Part shown: in pieces, positions 51,650 to 61,470 of the stretch
How the letters are laid out: each line of letters starts with the position of its first letter
How positions within the stretch are numbered: position 1 is the stretch's first letter
Source of the DNA: Paludibacteraceae bacterium
Lineage (GTDB): Bacteria; Bacteroidota; Bacteroidia; Bacteroidales; Paludibacteraceae
Reading direction: 5' to 3'
Assembly (NCBI GenBank): GCA_031292565.1
Contig: JARLGW010000012.1
Location: 310,001 to 374,000, forward strand
Length of the DNA: 64,000 nt
The notes under the pieces: generated by a model
What the model saw: the letters and a program-made list of their open reading frames with translations, nothing else
Told to the model about the DNA's origin: nothing
Databases searched by the model: none
Made by a program: the position numbers and the translations under genes

Positions 51650-54202
51650 ATGAATATAAAGAAAATAATAACTGTTATCCTATTAAGTTGTTTATCGTTT
51701 ACCCTCTTTTCGCAAGGAGGTAGAGGTGAATTATTGACAGGTAAAGTTGTAGATGAACAAAATAATGAGCCGGTTCCTTATGCAGCTGTTGTAGTTTTAG
51801 ATGGAGGAAATACCTCCGTTATAACAGGCGACGATGGTGAGTTTAGCCTTAACATCAGGTCGTTTGTTCCCGGTAAAACCAAAATAAAAATATCCAGCAT
51901 GGGTTATAAAACCGAGGTCCAGGTTCTTCCCAGAGAAATTAAGGATATTCAAATAAAATTGAAAAATCAACCACAGCAACTTAAAGATGTTGTGGTAAAA
52001 AAAGCCAAATATAGAAACAAAAATAACCCAGCAGTAGAACTGATAAAAAAGGTCGTTGCAAACAAAGACATTAACCGGCAGCAATCTATTGATTATTATC
52101 AATATGAGAAGTATGAAAAAATAATGTTCGCGTTAAACAACATTACGCCCGAATTTAAGAAGAAGAAAATGTTCAAGCATTTTCAGTTTGTGTTTGACAA
52201 TACCGATACCACGAAACTGGATGGAAAAGAAATTCTACCCTTGTATTTGAAAGAAAACATCTCCGATTGTTACTATCAACGAGATCCGAAAGAAACAAAG
52301 GAAATTGTAAAGGCAAATAAAATGGTAAGCGTAGATAAATATGTTGACAATCAGGGTCTTGCCGAATGCTTGAAGTATATGTATCAGGACGTGGATATTT
52401 ATGACAACGATGTGGTTTTTCTTACCAATTCCTTTTTGAGCCCCATCGCATCTACGGCTCCTACATTTTATCGATTCTATATTTTAGACACGGTAAAAGT
52501 GGGTGAGGATAAATGTGTGAAGATGTTTTTTGGCTCCCGCAACAAAGAAGATTTACTTTTTCAAGGCTATCTATACGTTATGCTTGACGGAAGTTATGCC
52601 ATTCGGAAAATTGATTTATCGGTAAACAAAAATATAAACCTGAACTTTGTAAAAAGCGTAAAAATTGCGCAAGAATATCAGAAGACACCAACCAAGGGTT
52701 GGATTAAATCGTCAGAAGAAACATCCATCGATTTTGGGCTCACTGCAAAAAGTAGAGGCCTCTTTGGACAACGAACGGTTTCGTATAAGAAATTCAATTT
52801 TGATCCTCCCTCAGATAAGAAAATATTCTCCGGCCCCGGTGTAGTAACCCTCGATAGTGCCAATACGCACAACGAAAATTATTGGGATGCCAATAGACAT
52901 GAAAAACTATCAAAATCCGAAGCCGGTACCTATACAGTGATGGATAGCATCCAAAAAGTACCTGTTTTTAAGCACGCGATGGATATTCTAACCCTGCTGC
53001 TTTTCGGGTACAAGGATTGTGGCTACTTTGAAATAGGGCCCGTAAATACTTTTTACAGTTACAACCCGGTAGAAGGCGTGCGGCTTCGGTTTGGAGGACG
53101 AACTACTCCCCGATTCAGCAAAAGATTGAACTTTGAAACGTATGCCGCTTATGGATTTAAGGACGACTTGCCTAAATATTACCTGGGAGCCACGTGGTCG
53201 TTTACCAAAAAATCGATATATGAATTTCCCGTAAAATCGCTTTTGGTAAGCTATCAGAACGATACGAAGATACCCGGGCAGGACTTGCAATTTGTGCAGG
53301 AAGATAATATTCTGCTGTCTATCAAAAGAGGGGTGAACGATAAGCTGTTTTACAATAAGACAATAAAAATAGAACATCTGAACGAATTTGATAACCATTT
53401 TTCATACAAAGTAGGTTACCTGTTTAACCGGCAAACGCCGGGCGGAAGTTTGTACTTCAACAATGATAGCGCAGACCTCTCACATACAAATACAGTTGAC
53501 CATTTGAATATATCTGAATTCAGCTTGGATTTAAGGTATGCACCGAATGAAAAATTCTATCAAACAAAGTTGTATCGTGTGCCTATTCAAACAGCGCAAC
53601 CGGTTATTGAATTACAATGCACCTTGGGTTCAAAGTTATGGGGCAACGATTATAATTATCAAAATCTGAAATTCTCAATTACAAAATCATTCTATTGGTC
53701 CATATTTGGGATCACCGATGTGGTTTGGGAGTCAGGCAAAATCTTTGGAAAGGTACCATATCCGTTGTTAGACCTTCCACGTGCCAACCAAACCTATTCG
53801 TACCAAATTTTGTCGTACAACTTGATGAACTTTATGGAATTTGTAGGCGACGAATATACATCACTTAATGTAGATCATTGTTTTTACGGGTTATTGTTTA
53901 ATAAAATACCGTTATTCAATCGATTGAAATGGAGAGAAGTAATGTCGTGCAAGGTTTTGTATGGCGATTTGAGCAAAAACAATAACCCCGAATATAATAC
54001 TAGCTTATACAAGCTGCCTACCGAAAATGATGGCACGGTAATAACACATCCGCTTGGTGGAACGCCTTATATTGAAGGCAGTGTAGGTATAACCAATATA
54101 TTCAAATTTTTCAGGGTTGACCTGGTAAGGCGGTTTACCTATTTAGATTATGCTCACGTTTCTCCTTGGGGAATTCGTGCACGATTTAGATTTGATTTTT
54201 AA
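51650..54202 (+). CDS. DUF5686 protein with N-terminal carboxypeptidase-regulatory-like domain
   Basis: This 850-residue protein has a signal peptide (about 1-22, ending LFSQ) and a CarboxypepD_reg-like beta sandwich at 29-100 (TGKVVDEQNNEPVPYAAVVV in part). The long DUF5686 region then has many amphipathic strands and ends in F-R-F-D-F, suggesting an outer-membrane beta barrel. It lacks a TonB plug. It lies between the inositol-lipid genes gtrA and the CDP-alcohol transferase with gaps of about 20 nt, so it is part of the operon. An outer-membrane role in lipid handling is inference from position. Confidence 0.78.
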   Translation: MNIKKIITVILLSCLSFTLFSQGGRGELLTGKVVDEQNNEPVPYAAVVVLDGGNTSVITGDDGEFSLNIRSFVPGKTKIKISSMGYKTEVQVLPREIKDIQIKLKNQPQQLKDVVVKKAKYRNKNNPAVELIKKVVANKDINRQQSIDYYQYEKYEKIMFALNNITPEFKKKKMFKHFQFVFDNTDTTKLDGKEILPLYLKENISDCYYQRDPKETKEIVKANKMVSVDKYVDNQGLAECLKYMYQDVDIYDNDVVFLTNSFLSPIASTAPTFYRFYILDTVKVGEDKCVKMFFGSRNKEDLLFQGYLYVMLDGSYAIRKIDLSVNKNINLNFVKSVKIAQEYQKTPTKGWIKSSEETSIDFGLTAKSRGLFGQRTVSYKKFNFDPPSDKKIFSGPGVVTLDSANTHNENYWDANRHEKLSKSEAGTYTVMDSIQKVPVFKHAMDILTLLLFGYKDCGYFEIGPVNTFYSYNPVEGVRLRFGGRTTPRFSKRLNFETYAAYGFKDDLPKYYLGATWSFTKKSIYEFPVKSLLVSYQNDTKIPGQDLQFVQEDNILLSIKRGVNDKLFYNKTIKIEHLNEFDNHFSYKVGYLFNRQTPGGSLYFNNDSADLSHTNTVDHLNISEFSLDLRYAPNEKFYQTKLYRVPIQTAQPVIELQCTLGSKLWGNDYNYQNLKFSITKSFYWSIFGITDVVWESGKIFGKVPYPLLDLPRANQTYSYQILSYNLMNFMEFVGDEYTSLNVDHCFYGLLFNKIPLFNRLKWREVMSCKVLYGDLSKNNNPEYNTSLYKLPTENDGTVITHPLGGTPYIEGSVGITNIFKFFRVDLVRRFTYLDYAHVSPWGIRARFRFDF

Positions 54203-54222
54203 AAAACAACAACAGAAACAAC

Positions 54223-54933
54223 ATGAAAGCAAGAGATTGGGCACAACAGACCATTTACAAAATTATTAATCCACTCATTAGGGTCTTTATAAAATTACAT
54301 ATTACTCCCAATATGATTACAACCATTGGGCTGGTAATAAATATTTTAGCCACGGTAGTTTTTATTATTGGTGGCGAATATGGCGAGCGGGGCGATCTTT
54401 CTTACATCGGTTGGGCTTCGGGGCTAATCCTTTTTGCCGGGCTTTTTGATATGCTTGATGGGCAAACCGCCAGATTGGGCAACATGTCGTCCAAATTCGG
54501 GGCGTTGTACGATTCCGTGCTCGACAGGTATAGTGAGCTAATCATGTTTTTCGGTATCTGTTATTATCTCGTGTCACACCATTATTTCATCAGCTCCATG
54601 TTTGCTTTCATGGCATTGGTAGGCTCCATGATGGTTAGCTACGTGCGTGCACGGGCTGAGGGACTCGGTATTCAATGCAAAGAGGGGCTGATGCAGCGAC
54701 CAGAGCGAGTAGTTACCATTAGTGTGTCCGGCATAATATGTGGCATAGTATCATCACTAACCGGGGGCAACCAAAAACTATATGTAAATTCGTCTCACGA
54801 TCTTATTGAAACCATTTCCATCTTTGTTATTCCTATTGCAGTTGTTGCAATCATGTCTAATATTACCGCCATAAAAAGATTGAACTATTGCCGTAAAGTA
54901 ATAAATGGCGACAATCAATCTTGTGGAAAATAA
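54223..54933 (+). CDS. CDP-alcohol phosphatidyltransferase, probable phosphatidylinositol-phosphate synthase
   Basis: This 236-residue integral membrane enzyme has a perfect family motif: D76-x2-D79-G80-x2-A83-R84-x8-G93-x3-D97-x3-D101. It transfers a phosphatidyl group from CDP-diacylglycerol to an alcohol. With myo-inositol-phosphate synthase and a PgpA phosphatase in the same operon, the likely acceptor is inositol phosphate, giving phosphatidylinositol phosphate as in the Bacteroides cluster. Other acceptors (glycerol phosphate, serine) are possible in principle. Confidence 0.9.
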   Translation: MKARDWAQQTIYKIINPLIRVFIKLHITPNMITTIGLVINILATVVFIIGGEYGERGDLSYIGWASGLILFAGLFDMLDGQTARLGNMSSKFGALYDSVLDRYSELIMFFGICYYLVSHHYFISSMFAFMALVGSMMVSYVRARAEGLGIQCKEGLMQRPERVVTISVSGIICGIVSSLTGGNQKLYVNSSHDLIETISIFVIPIAVVAIMSNITAIKRLNYCRKVINGDNQSCGK

Positions 54934-54943
54934 CAGCAGTGTT

Positions 54944-55507
54944 ATGATAATCAGAAATAAATTATTCTCTTGTAAAAAATTCATTCTGTTTTTAATTTGG
55001 TTTTTGTTCATTCTGAATGGATTTGTTGCAAATGCACAAGCAGGCTACCCCGTTCCGCAAAAAACGGATAAAATGCTGTTCTACCTGCAACGTTCGCATA
55101 ATAAAAACACCATTGTTTACGACTTGAACACGCTCCCCGACGGTAGCTTGGATAAAGACGACCCTGTAAAAATGCACTGGGTTCGTTTTGAAGAAGGAGG
55201 CCGGAAAGCCGATTTGTCGTTTATTCAACGAAGAGCTTTTGGTGTAAAATGTAAAGCCACCGATAAGTCCAAAGCATCCTTTGTATTGAAGTTCAACAAT
55301 TTCAATAAGCGGGATATGCTGCTGGCAAAAACAGCTGCGGGCTATAAAGCACTTATTAAAATAGCAAACGAAACGGCCGAACTCGAAAGTGTTTTTATCA
55401 AAGCCGAAAACAATGCGTTGGGGATGCCGCTGTCATTTAAATACATTGAGCTTTCAGGCATTTCCACCAAAACCAAAAAGAAAATCTCGGAAAGAATAAA
55501 TTTGTAA
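54944..55507 (+). CDS. DUF4833 protein
   Basis: This protein of about 187 residues has a signal peptide or anchor (FILFLIWFLFILNGFVANAQ) and the DUF4833 pattern LFYLQRSHNKNTIVYDLN, then DDPVKMHWVRFEEGG and LSFIQRRAFGVKC. The ATG at 54944 is preferred; one at 54905 lies inside the preceding gene. DUF4833 genes occur in Bacteroidota inositol-lipid clusters, but I know of no biochemical role. It is 2 nt from the PAP2 gene downstream. Confidence 0.75.
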   Translation: MIIRNKLFSCKKFILFLIWFLFILNGFVANAQAGYPVPQKTDKMLFYLQRSHNKNTIVYDLNTLPDGSLDKDDPVKMHWVRFEEGGRKADLSFIQRRAFGVKCKATDKSKASFVLKFNNFNKRDMLLAKTAAGYKALIKIANETAELESVFIKAENNALGMPLSFKYIELSGISTKTKKKISERINL

Positions 55508-55509
55508 TC

Positions 55510-56433
55510 ATGCTTCAGAAAGACACTCTAGTAAAGATACGATTATACGCACTCCTAGCTTCAACCATTTATCTTGTTATAATTCAATCTCTTATTGGTA
55601 TTAAGGTTGAGAATTGGATTATTTTTGGGGCTTTTAACGCTTGCATTTGGTTGTCAGGCGTCACCCGGCGGTTTATATTAGGGTTTAGTATATTTCTTGT
55701 GTTTGGAGTGCTGTACGATTTGATGAAAGTATATCCTAACTACAGGGTAAACCCGGTGGACATTGCCGGAATTTATAATCTGGAAAAATTAGGGTTTGGC
55801 TTTTCAAGTAATGGAGTGGTAGTTACCCCCAATGAATACTTTGCCTTGCATCATAACTCGATACTTGATTTTTTGTGCGGGTTGTTTTATTTAACCTGGG
55901 TGCCTGTTCCACTTGCATTTGCATTTTGGCTATATCTGAAAAACAAAAAGCAATTTTTACATTTCTCCCTTACGTTCCTTTTGGTAAATCTCATTGGTTT
56001 TTGTGGGTACTATATTCACCCAGCCGCTCCGCCTTGGTATGTGGCTAAGTATGGATTTCACTTTCTGCAAGGTACGGGAGGCAACACGGCAGGCTTAGGC
56101 CGTTTTGATGCCTTGGTACACCTGAAAGTGTTCTACGGTTTGTATGCACGCAATTCAAATGTATTTGCTGCGATGCCCTCGCTTCATTGTGCCTATCCGG
56201 CCATAGTTTTTTATTACTCCTTCAAGAGTAATGTTAAAAATATGAAATGGTTGTTTGGCTTTATAATGGCCGGAATTTGGTTTACAGCCGTGTATTCAGG
56301 TCATCATTATATTTTGGATGCTATTGCCGGTATTTCATGTGCTTTGTTAGGCATAATTATTTTTCAAAAAATTTTACTAAAAATACATATCTTTGCAATG
56401 TTTTTGTCAAAGTACGAACAGGTAATCTCATAG
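55510..56433 (+). CDS. PAP2/AUR1-like inositol-phosphosphingolipid synthase
   Basis: This 307-residue membrane protein has about six TM helices and the PAP2 catalytic signatures: HPAAPPWY (like PTAPPWY of fungal AUR1), MPSLHCAYP (motif C2) and YSGHHYILDAIAG (motif C3). In yeast and in the Bacteroides cluster this family moves phosphoinositol from phosphatidylinositol to a (dihydro)ceramide. The same reaction is inferred here. It follows DUF4833 and precedes a lipid kinase. Confidence 0.85.
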   Translation: MLQKDTLVKIRLYALLASTIYLVIIQSLIGIKVENWIIFGAFNACIWLSGVTRRFILGFSIFLVFGVLYDLMKVYPNYRVNPVDIAGIYNLEKLGFGFSSNGVVVTPNEYFALHHNSILDFLCGLFYLTWVPVPLAFAFWLYLKNKKQFLHFSLTFLLVNLIGFCGYYIHPAAPPWYVAKYGFHFLQGTGGNTAGLGRFDALVHLKVFYGLYARNSNVFAAMPSLHCAYPAIVFYYSFKSNVKNMKWLFGFIMAGIWFTAVYSGHHYILDAIAGISCALLGIIIFQKILLKIHIFAMFLSKYEQVIS

Positions 56434-56463
56434 TCTGTTTGAATATTTAGATGTAAATAGAAT

Positions 56464-57426
56464 ATGATAGCAAAAGCTAAAAAAAATTTCTGTTTTATAG
56501 TAAATCCGATTGCCGGAAACTCAAATAATAAAAAATTTTGCCTTGATTTGATAGAAGAAGTAAAATCCCCCTTTGTTGATATTCAATGTGTTGATTTGAA
56601 ACGGAAGGGACACGCTTCGGAAGTGGTAGCCCAAAACTTAGACAAGGAAAATTGTACTATTGTTTCGGTGGGAGGTGATGGAACTTTCAATGAAATAGCC
56701 TCCGCTTTGGTAAACAAAGATACTCCCATTGCTATTGTGCCACGTGGTTCGGGCAATGGCTTGGCCAGGATGATAAAAATCCCCGAAAGAAAAAGCGAAA
56801 TTGCAAAATATCTATTGGAAGGTCAGGTGCAAGCCGTGGATGCAGGAAAAGTTGCCGGGCAATATTTCTTTTGCACCTGTGGTTTTGGCTTTGATGCCCA
56901 TATAGCCTCCGTTTTCAACAAAGGTAAACGCCGTGGCAGTCAACGATATGTACAAAATATACTGAAACTGTTATTGTCCTACAACCCTGTTGAAGCCGAG
57001 TTTGTAATTGACGGGGTAGAGCATAAAGGGAAATTTTTCCTTGTAACTTTTTCCAACGCCAACCAGTATGGCAACAATGCGTTCATCGCTCCGGCAGCCA
57101 ACCTGTCCGACGGGATGTTGCAGGCAACCATTGTGCATCCATTTCCACAGGTGCTGGCACCATTAATGACCACCGCTCTACTGGGCGGATTTATTGATAA
57201 AATGCCCTTTGTAGAAACGGTAAGTTTTCGTCAAGTGGAAATCAAACACGTATCCTCCTCTTGCTTCCATTGTGATGGAGAAACCTTGGAAGTGAAATAT
57301 CCTACCACCGTAGAGGTTATCAGCAACGCCATTCGCTTGCTGGTTCCAAAGAAATATCAAAACAAGCCAATGAGAGAAAATAAAAAGATATTTCCCCTTA
57401 GGCGATTCGCGAGCATTGAAATATAA
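56464..57426 (+). CDS. Diacylglycerol/sphingoid-lipid kinase family protein
   Basis: This 320-residue soluble or peripheral kinase has the DAGK_cat signature VGGDGTFNEIASAL with GGDGT at 70-74, FIVNPIAGNS at the N-terminus and PRGSGNGLARMI. The C-terminal YegS-like domain includes ISPAANLSDGMLQ-like APAANLSDGMLQ. The family includes diacylglycerol, sphingosine and bacterial ceramide kinases. Position at the end of the inositol-sphingolipid cluster favours diacylglycerol recycling or ceramide phosphorylation, but the substrate is not visible. Confidence 0.82.
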   Translation: MIAKAKKNFCFIVNPIAGNSNNKKFCLDLIEEVKSPFVDIQCVDLKRKGHASEVVAQNLDKENCTIVSVGGDGTFNEIASALVNKDTPIAIVPRGSGNGLARMIKIPERKSEIAKYLLEGQVQAVDAGKVAGQYFFCTCGFGFDAHIASVFNKGKRRGSQRYVQNILKLLLSYNPVEAEFVIDGVEHKGKFFLVTFSNANQYGNNAFIAPAANLSDGMLQATIVHPFPQVLAPLMTTALLGGFIDKMPFVETVSFRQVEIKHVSSSCFHCDGETLEVKYPTTVEVISNAIRLLVPKKYQNKPMRENKKIFPLRRFASIEI

Positions 57427-57491
57427 AATCATCCCGCTTTATTTTATTGCATTTTTAATAGCTTTCCATACGGAAAACACAAAACTTTATT

Positions 57492-57499
57492 TATTTTTG
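57492..57499 (+). promoter_or_regulatory. -7 element TATTTTTG before the GNAT acyltransferase gene
   Basis: A perfect TAnnTTTG lies 20 nt before the ATG at 57520, so this gene may be transcribed apart from the lipid operon. Confidence 0.5.
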
Positions 57500-57519
57500 T
57501 GTTATCAACAGAGAAATAT

Positions 57520-58464
57520 ATGAAGCAAATAATCCCACCCATAGACAGAAATCTAATCTTGGGAGAACTCACTGCTGAAAAGTTTATTCGAGACACGAAT
57601 AAAGGAAGTAACCAAATTTATTTAATCACGGCTCACAACTCGCCCCATACCATGCGTGAGATAGGTAGAATCCGTGAGCTTTCCTTTCGGTTAGGTGGCG
57701 GTGGATGTGGTGAAGAGCTTGATGTAGATGACTTTGATTATATGGAAAAACCATATAAACAGCTTGTGGTGTGGAACCCTCACGACCGCGAAATTATAGG
57801 CGGATACCGCTTCCTACACGGTAGGGATATGAAAATAAAACCCGATGGACAGCCACTCATTGTAACGGAACACATGTTTCACTTCTCCGATGAATTCTTA
57901 AAAAATTACTTACCATATACCATCGATTTGGGGCGTGCCTTTATACATCCCGATTATCAATCCACCCAAATCCATACTAAAAGCATCTTCGCCTTTGATA
58001 ATTTGTGGGACGGCTTGCTCGTTATCCCCTTTTTTGAGCCCGATACCCGCTACATTATAGGCAAAATAACCATCTATCCTCAGTACGATGAAATGGCAAG
58101 AAATGCTATTTTCTACTTTATGAATAAACAGTTGGGCGACGATAAAGGTTTGTTGGTTTGTAAGGATGTATTTTTTGATAAGAACTCGGCATCTTCACCT
58201 GAGATAGAAGCTATTTTTGATGGAAATGATGCGGAGGAAAACTACAATAAACTGGTTCAGTTTGTGCGTAAAAGAGGTATTAATATTCCGCCGCTCATCA
58301 ACTCCTATTATAAACTTTCGTCCACAATGAAAGTGTTTGGTACGGGCATCAACCGTGAGTTTGGTGATATTTATGATACCGGTACTATGGTTACCGCTTC
58401 GGAAATTAATCCCGACAAAGTATCCAGGCATATCGATTCCTTCTTGAAGGGATTACATAAATGA
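57520..58464 (+). CDS. GlsB-like N-acyltransferase (GNAT fold, 'hemolysin' family)
   Basis: This 314-residue protein matches the Acetyltransf_5/hemolysin-like family, close in pattern to Bacteroides GlsB, which N-acylates glycine to start glycine-lipid synthesis. Key segments are REIGRIRELSFRLGGGGCGEELDVDDFD (in part), VVWNPHDREIIGGYRFLHG, YTIDLGRAFIHPDYQ and PPLINSYYKLSSTMKVFGT. Acyl-ACP would be the donor. The ATG at 57520 is preferred to GTG 57499, which lies in the promoter. No O-acyltransferase (GlsA) partner is adjacent. A strong convergent terminator follows. Confidence 0.8.
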   Translation: MKQIIPPIDRNLILGELTAEKFIRDTNKGSNQIYLITAHNSPHTMREIGRIRELSFRLGGGGCGEELDVDDFDYMEKPYKQLVVWNPHDREIIGGYRFLHGRDMKIKPDGQPLIVTEHMFHFSDEFLKNYLPYTIDLGRAFIHPDYQSTQIHTKSIFAFDNLWDGLLVIPFFEPDTRYIIGKITIYPQYDEMARNAIFYFMNKQLGDDKGLLVCKDVFFDKNSASSPEIEAIFDGNDAEENYNKLVQFVRKRGINIPPLINSYYKLSSTMKVFGTGINREFGDIYDTGTMVTASEINPDKVSRHIDSFLKGLHK

Positions 58465-58474
58465 CATTTGATTA

Positions 58475-58507
58475 AAACCTTCTAAGTTTTCAAAACTTAG
58501 AAGGTTT
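58475..58507. terminator. Bidirectional terminator between acyltransferase and uvrA
   Basis: The perfect arms 58475-58490 and 58492-58507 (core ACCTTCTAAGTTTT) lie in the 48-nt gap between convergent genes, with A- and T-rich flanks. Confidence 0.85.
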
Positions 58508-58512
58508 ATGTT

Positions 58513-61314
58513 TTATAATTTATCTTTCAAATATTTTCCCGTGTAGGATTCTTTACATTTCACCAACTCTTCGGGGCTGCCTTCAAATACGATGTTTCCA
58601 CCATGAATACCACCTTCGGGCCCGATGTCTATAACATGGTCGGCACACTTGATTACGTCCATGTTGTGCTCGATGATGATAATCGTGTGCCCTTTTTCAA
58701 TCAGCGCGTTGAAAGCCTTCATCAGTGTTTTTATGTCATGAAAATGAAGTCCCGTGGTAGGTTCGTCGAATACAAAGATAGTTGGTTCCGTTTTTTCGTT
58801 AGCCAGGAAGAAAGCCAGTTTCACCCGTTGGCTTTCACCTCCCGAAAGCGTGCTGGACGATTGCCCTAGTTTGATATAGCCCAATCCTACATCTTGCAGC
58901 GACTTTATTCGTTTTACTATTTTTTTACAAATACTATTTTCTTTTGCTTCGCTAAAAAATTCGATGGCCTGGTTCACGGTCATTTCCAATATATCGTAGA
59001 TAGAAGCATTTTTGAATAGCACTTCCAAAATCTCGTTTTTGAAGCGTTTGCCATGGCAGCTTTCGCATTTCAACACAAGGTCGGCCATGAACTGCATTTC
59101 CACGGTGATGGTACCTTCGCCCTGACACTCATCACATCGACCACCCTCCACGTTGAATGAAAAATGGGCAGCAGTATAGCCCATCTGCTTGCTCAATTGC
59201 TGGTCGGCAAATAGTTTACGAATTTCATCGTACCCCTTCAGGTAAGTTACCGGGTTGGAGCGGGATGATTTCCCAATGGGATTCTGATCTACAAACTCAA
59301 TATCTGTAGCCAAGTGCATACTGCCTTGTAGCGAACCGAACGAACCTACTTTGTCGACCCCACCAAGATATTTTTTCAATCCGGCATAGAACACATCCCG
59401 AACCAACGATGATTTTCCCGAACCACTCACCCCCGTTACCACGGTAATGATATTAAGTGGGAATTTTACGTCTATTCCTTTCAGGTTGTTTTCGCTGGCA
59501 CCAAGTACCTCAATGTAGTTGTTCCACTTGCGGCGAGTTGCGGGTATTTCTATCTTATCTTCGCCTGTAATATATTTAATGGTAAAAGAATCGTTGGGCG
59601 TTTTGGCTTTTTCGGTAATATCTTCGTAGTTGCCTTCAAATACTATTTCGCCTCCCAGACGGCCTGCCAAAGGGCCAATATCAACAATGTAATCGGCTGC
59701 ACGGATAATTTCCTCGTCGTGCTCCACTACCACTACCGTGTTGCCTAAATCCCTAAGTTGGTGCAGTACCTTGATAAGCAACTGGGTGTCGCGCGAGTGC
59801 AGCCCGATGCTAGGCTCATCCAAAATATATAAGGAGCCTACCAGACTGCTACCTAGCGATGTAGCTAGGTTGATGCGTTGGCTTTCGCCTCCTGATAGCG
59901 TGTTGCTCAATCGGTTGAGGGTGAGATAGCCCAAGCCCACGTCGAGCAGGAACTGAAGCCGATGGTTTATTTCCGTCAGCAGACGCTTGGCCGTGGCGGC
60001 ATCGGCTTTACTCAATTGTAGTTTGTCAAAAAACAGTTTCAGTTCATTAATAGGCAAATCCACCAGTTCGGTGATCGATTTTCCACCCACTTTTACCCAA
60101 CCGGCTTCTTTTTTCAAGCGAGATCCGTGGCATTCGGGGCAGATTGTTTTGCCCCGGTAGCGTGCCAGCATCACACGGTATTGTATTTTATATTGTCCAT
60201 CCTCCAGGTGCTTGAAAAAATCATTCAGCCCGTGGAAATATTTGTTCCCCGTCCACAAGAGTTGACGTTGTTCGTCCGTAAGTTGATAGTAGGGTTTGTG
60301 AATAGGAAAGCCGAATTTATCAGCGTGGTGGATCAGTACTTTTTTCCATTCGCTCATAGTTTCACCCTTCCAGCAAGCCACGGCATCTTCGTAGATGGAT
60401 AGGGCTTTGTTGGGTATTACAAGGTTTTCGTCGATGCCTATTACACGTCCGAAGCCTTCACATTTGGGGCAGGCTCCAAGCGGATTGTTGAAGCTGAAAA
60501 GTTGTTCTGATGGCATTTCAAACACCAGGCCGTCGGCTTCAAATCGTTTAGAGAAATGTTTGCGGGTAGGTTTATCGTCGGTATAGACCAACACGTAGCA
60601 ACTATCTTTTCCTTCGTAAAAAGCAGTTTCCACCGAATCCGTTATGCGGCTCAGAGTGGAAGGTTCGTGGTCAACGCTTACACGGTCGATTACCAAAAAC
60701 ACCTTGCTTCCCTCCGGTATAAGTGCAGTGTTTTCTATTACGTCAGCAATGCGTAAAATTTCACCTTTAACTTCTACGCGGCTGAATCCTTGCTGTTGAA
60801 GCACCTCTAGTTGCTTAATCAAATCCCGGTCTTCGGGTAAAACGATAGGAGCCAGTATTATTGCTTTGGTTTCTTCGGGGAAGATGAGCAGGTAATTGAG
60901 TACATCTTCCGGGTTATGCTTTTTTACCGGTTCGCCCGAAATGGGTGAAAAAGTTTTCCCCACACGAGCATACAGGAGCTTGACATATTCGTACACCTCC
61001 GTGCTGGTACCTACCGTGGAGCGGGGGTTGCGGGTGTTTACCTTTTGTTGTATGGCTATAGCGGGCGGGATGCCTTTGATGTAATCCACTTCGGGTTTAC
61101 TCATCCTGCCCAAAAACTGGCGGGCATAGCTGGATAAGCTTTCCACGTAGCGGCGTTGGCCTTCGGCATAGAGCGTATCGAAAGCCAACGACGATTTTCC
61201 CGAACCCGAAAGGCCTGTGATTACTACCAGTTTATTGCGTGGAATTTCCACGTCAACATTCTTAAGGTTGTGAACTCTAGCCCCTTTTATAATTATATTT
61301 CCTTGCTTTGCCAT
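58513..61314 (-). CDS. uvrA: UvrA, excinuclease ABC subunit A
   Basis: This 933-residue DNA damage sensor of nucleotide excision repair has two ABC ATPase modules. Walker A motifs are GLSGSGKSS at 34-42 and GVSGSGKSS in the second half. Two ABC signatures ([14 protein letters not shown] and [14 protein letters not shown]) and zinc-finger cysteines ([29 protein letters not shown]) are visible. Length and order are standard. It stands alone on the minus strand. Confidence 0.97.
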   Translation of the reverse strand: MAKQGNIIIKGARVHNLKNVDVEIPRNKLVVITGLSGSGKSSLAFDTLYAEGQRRYVESLSSYARQFLGRMSKPEVDYIKGIPPAIAIQQKVNTRNPRSTVGTSTEVYEYVKLLYARVGKTFSPISGEPVKKHNPEDVLNYLLIFPEETKAIILAPIVLPEDRDLIKQLEVLQQQGFSRVEVKGEILRIADVIENTALIPEGSKVFLVIDRVSVDHEPSTLSRITDSVETAFYEGKDSCYVLVYTDDKPTRKHFSKRFEADGLVFEMPSEQLFSFNNPLGACPKCEGFGRVIGIDENLVIPNKALSIYEDAVACWKGETMSEWKKVLIHHADKFGFPIHKPYYQLTDEQRQLLWTGNKYFHGLNDFFKHLEDGQYKIQYRVMLARYRGKTICPECHGSRLKKEAGWVKVGGKSITELVDLPINELKLFFDKLQLSKADAATAKRLLTEINHRLQFLLDVGLGYLTLNRLSNTLSGGESQRINLATSLGSSLVGSLYILDEPSIGLHSRDTQLLIKVLHQLRDLGNTVVVVEHDEEIIRAADYIVDIGPLAGRLGGEIVFEGNYEDITEKAKTPNDSFTIKYITGEDKIEIPATRRKWNNYIEVLGASENNLKGIDVKFPLNIITVVTGVSGSGKSSLVRDVFYAGLKKYLGGVDKVGSFGSLQGSMHLATDIEFVDQNPIGKSSRSNPVTYLKGYDEIRKLFADQQLSKQMGYTAAHFSFNVEGGRCDECQGEGTITVEMQFMADLVLKCESCHGKRFKNEILEVLFKNASIYDILEMTVNQAIEFFSEAKENSICKKIVKRIKSLQDVGLGYIKLGQSSSTLSGGESQRVKLAFFLANEKTEPTIFVFDEPTTGLHFHDIKTLMKAFNALIEKGHTIIIIEHNMDVIKCADHVIDIGPEGGIHGGNIVFEGSPEELVKCKESYTGKYLKDKL

Positions 61315-61419
61315 GACGAAAAGTTGATAATCCGCAAAGATAAGAAATAATCAGATGCCTAGCTAGTAAGCGTGTGAGATAGAGAGTTAAGAAGGGTGAA
61401 AGTTTATTAGGATGAAAGG

Positions 61420-61449
61420 AAAAAAACAAGCGCGAAAGCTTGCTTTTTT
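61420..61449. terminator. Terminator downstream of the YceI gene
   Basis: A short stem CAAGC (61427-61431) / GCTTG (61438-61442) is flanked by AAAAAA on the left and CTTTTTT on the right, working in either direction. It lies about 22 nt after the minus-strand YceI stop. Confidence 0.55.
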
Positions 61450-61470
61450 CTTTTATGATAAACGATTTGT

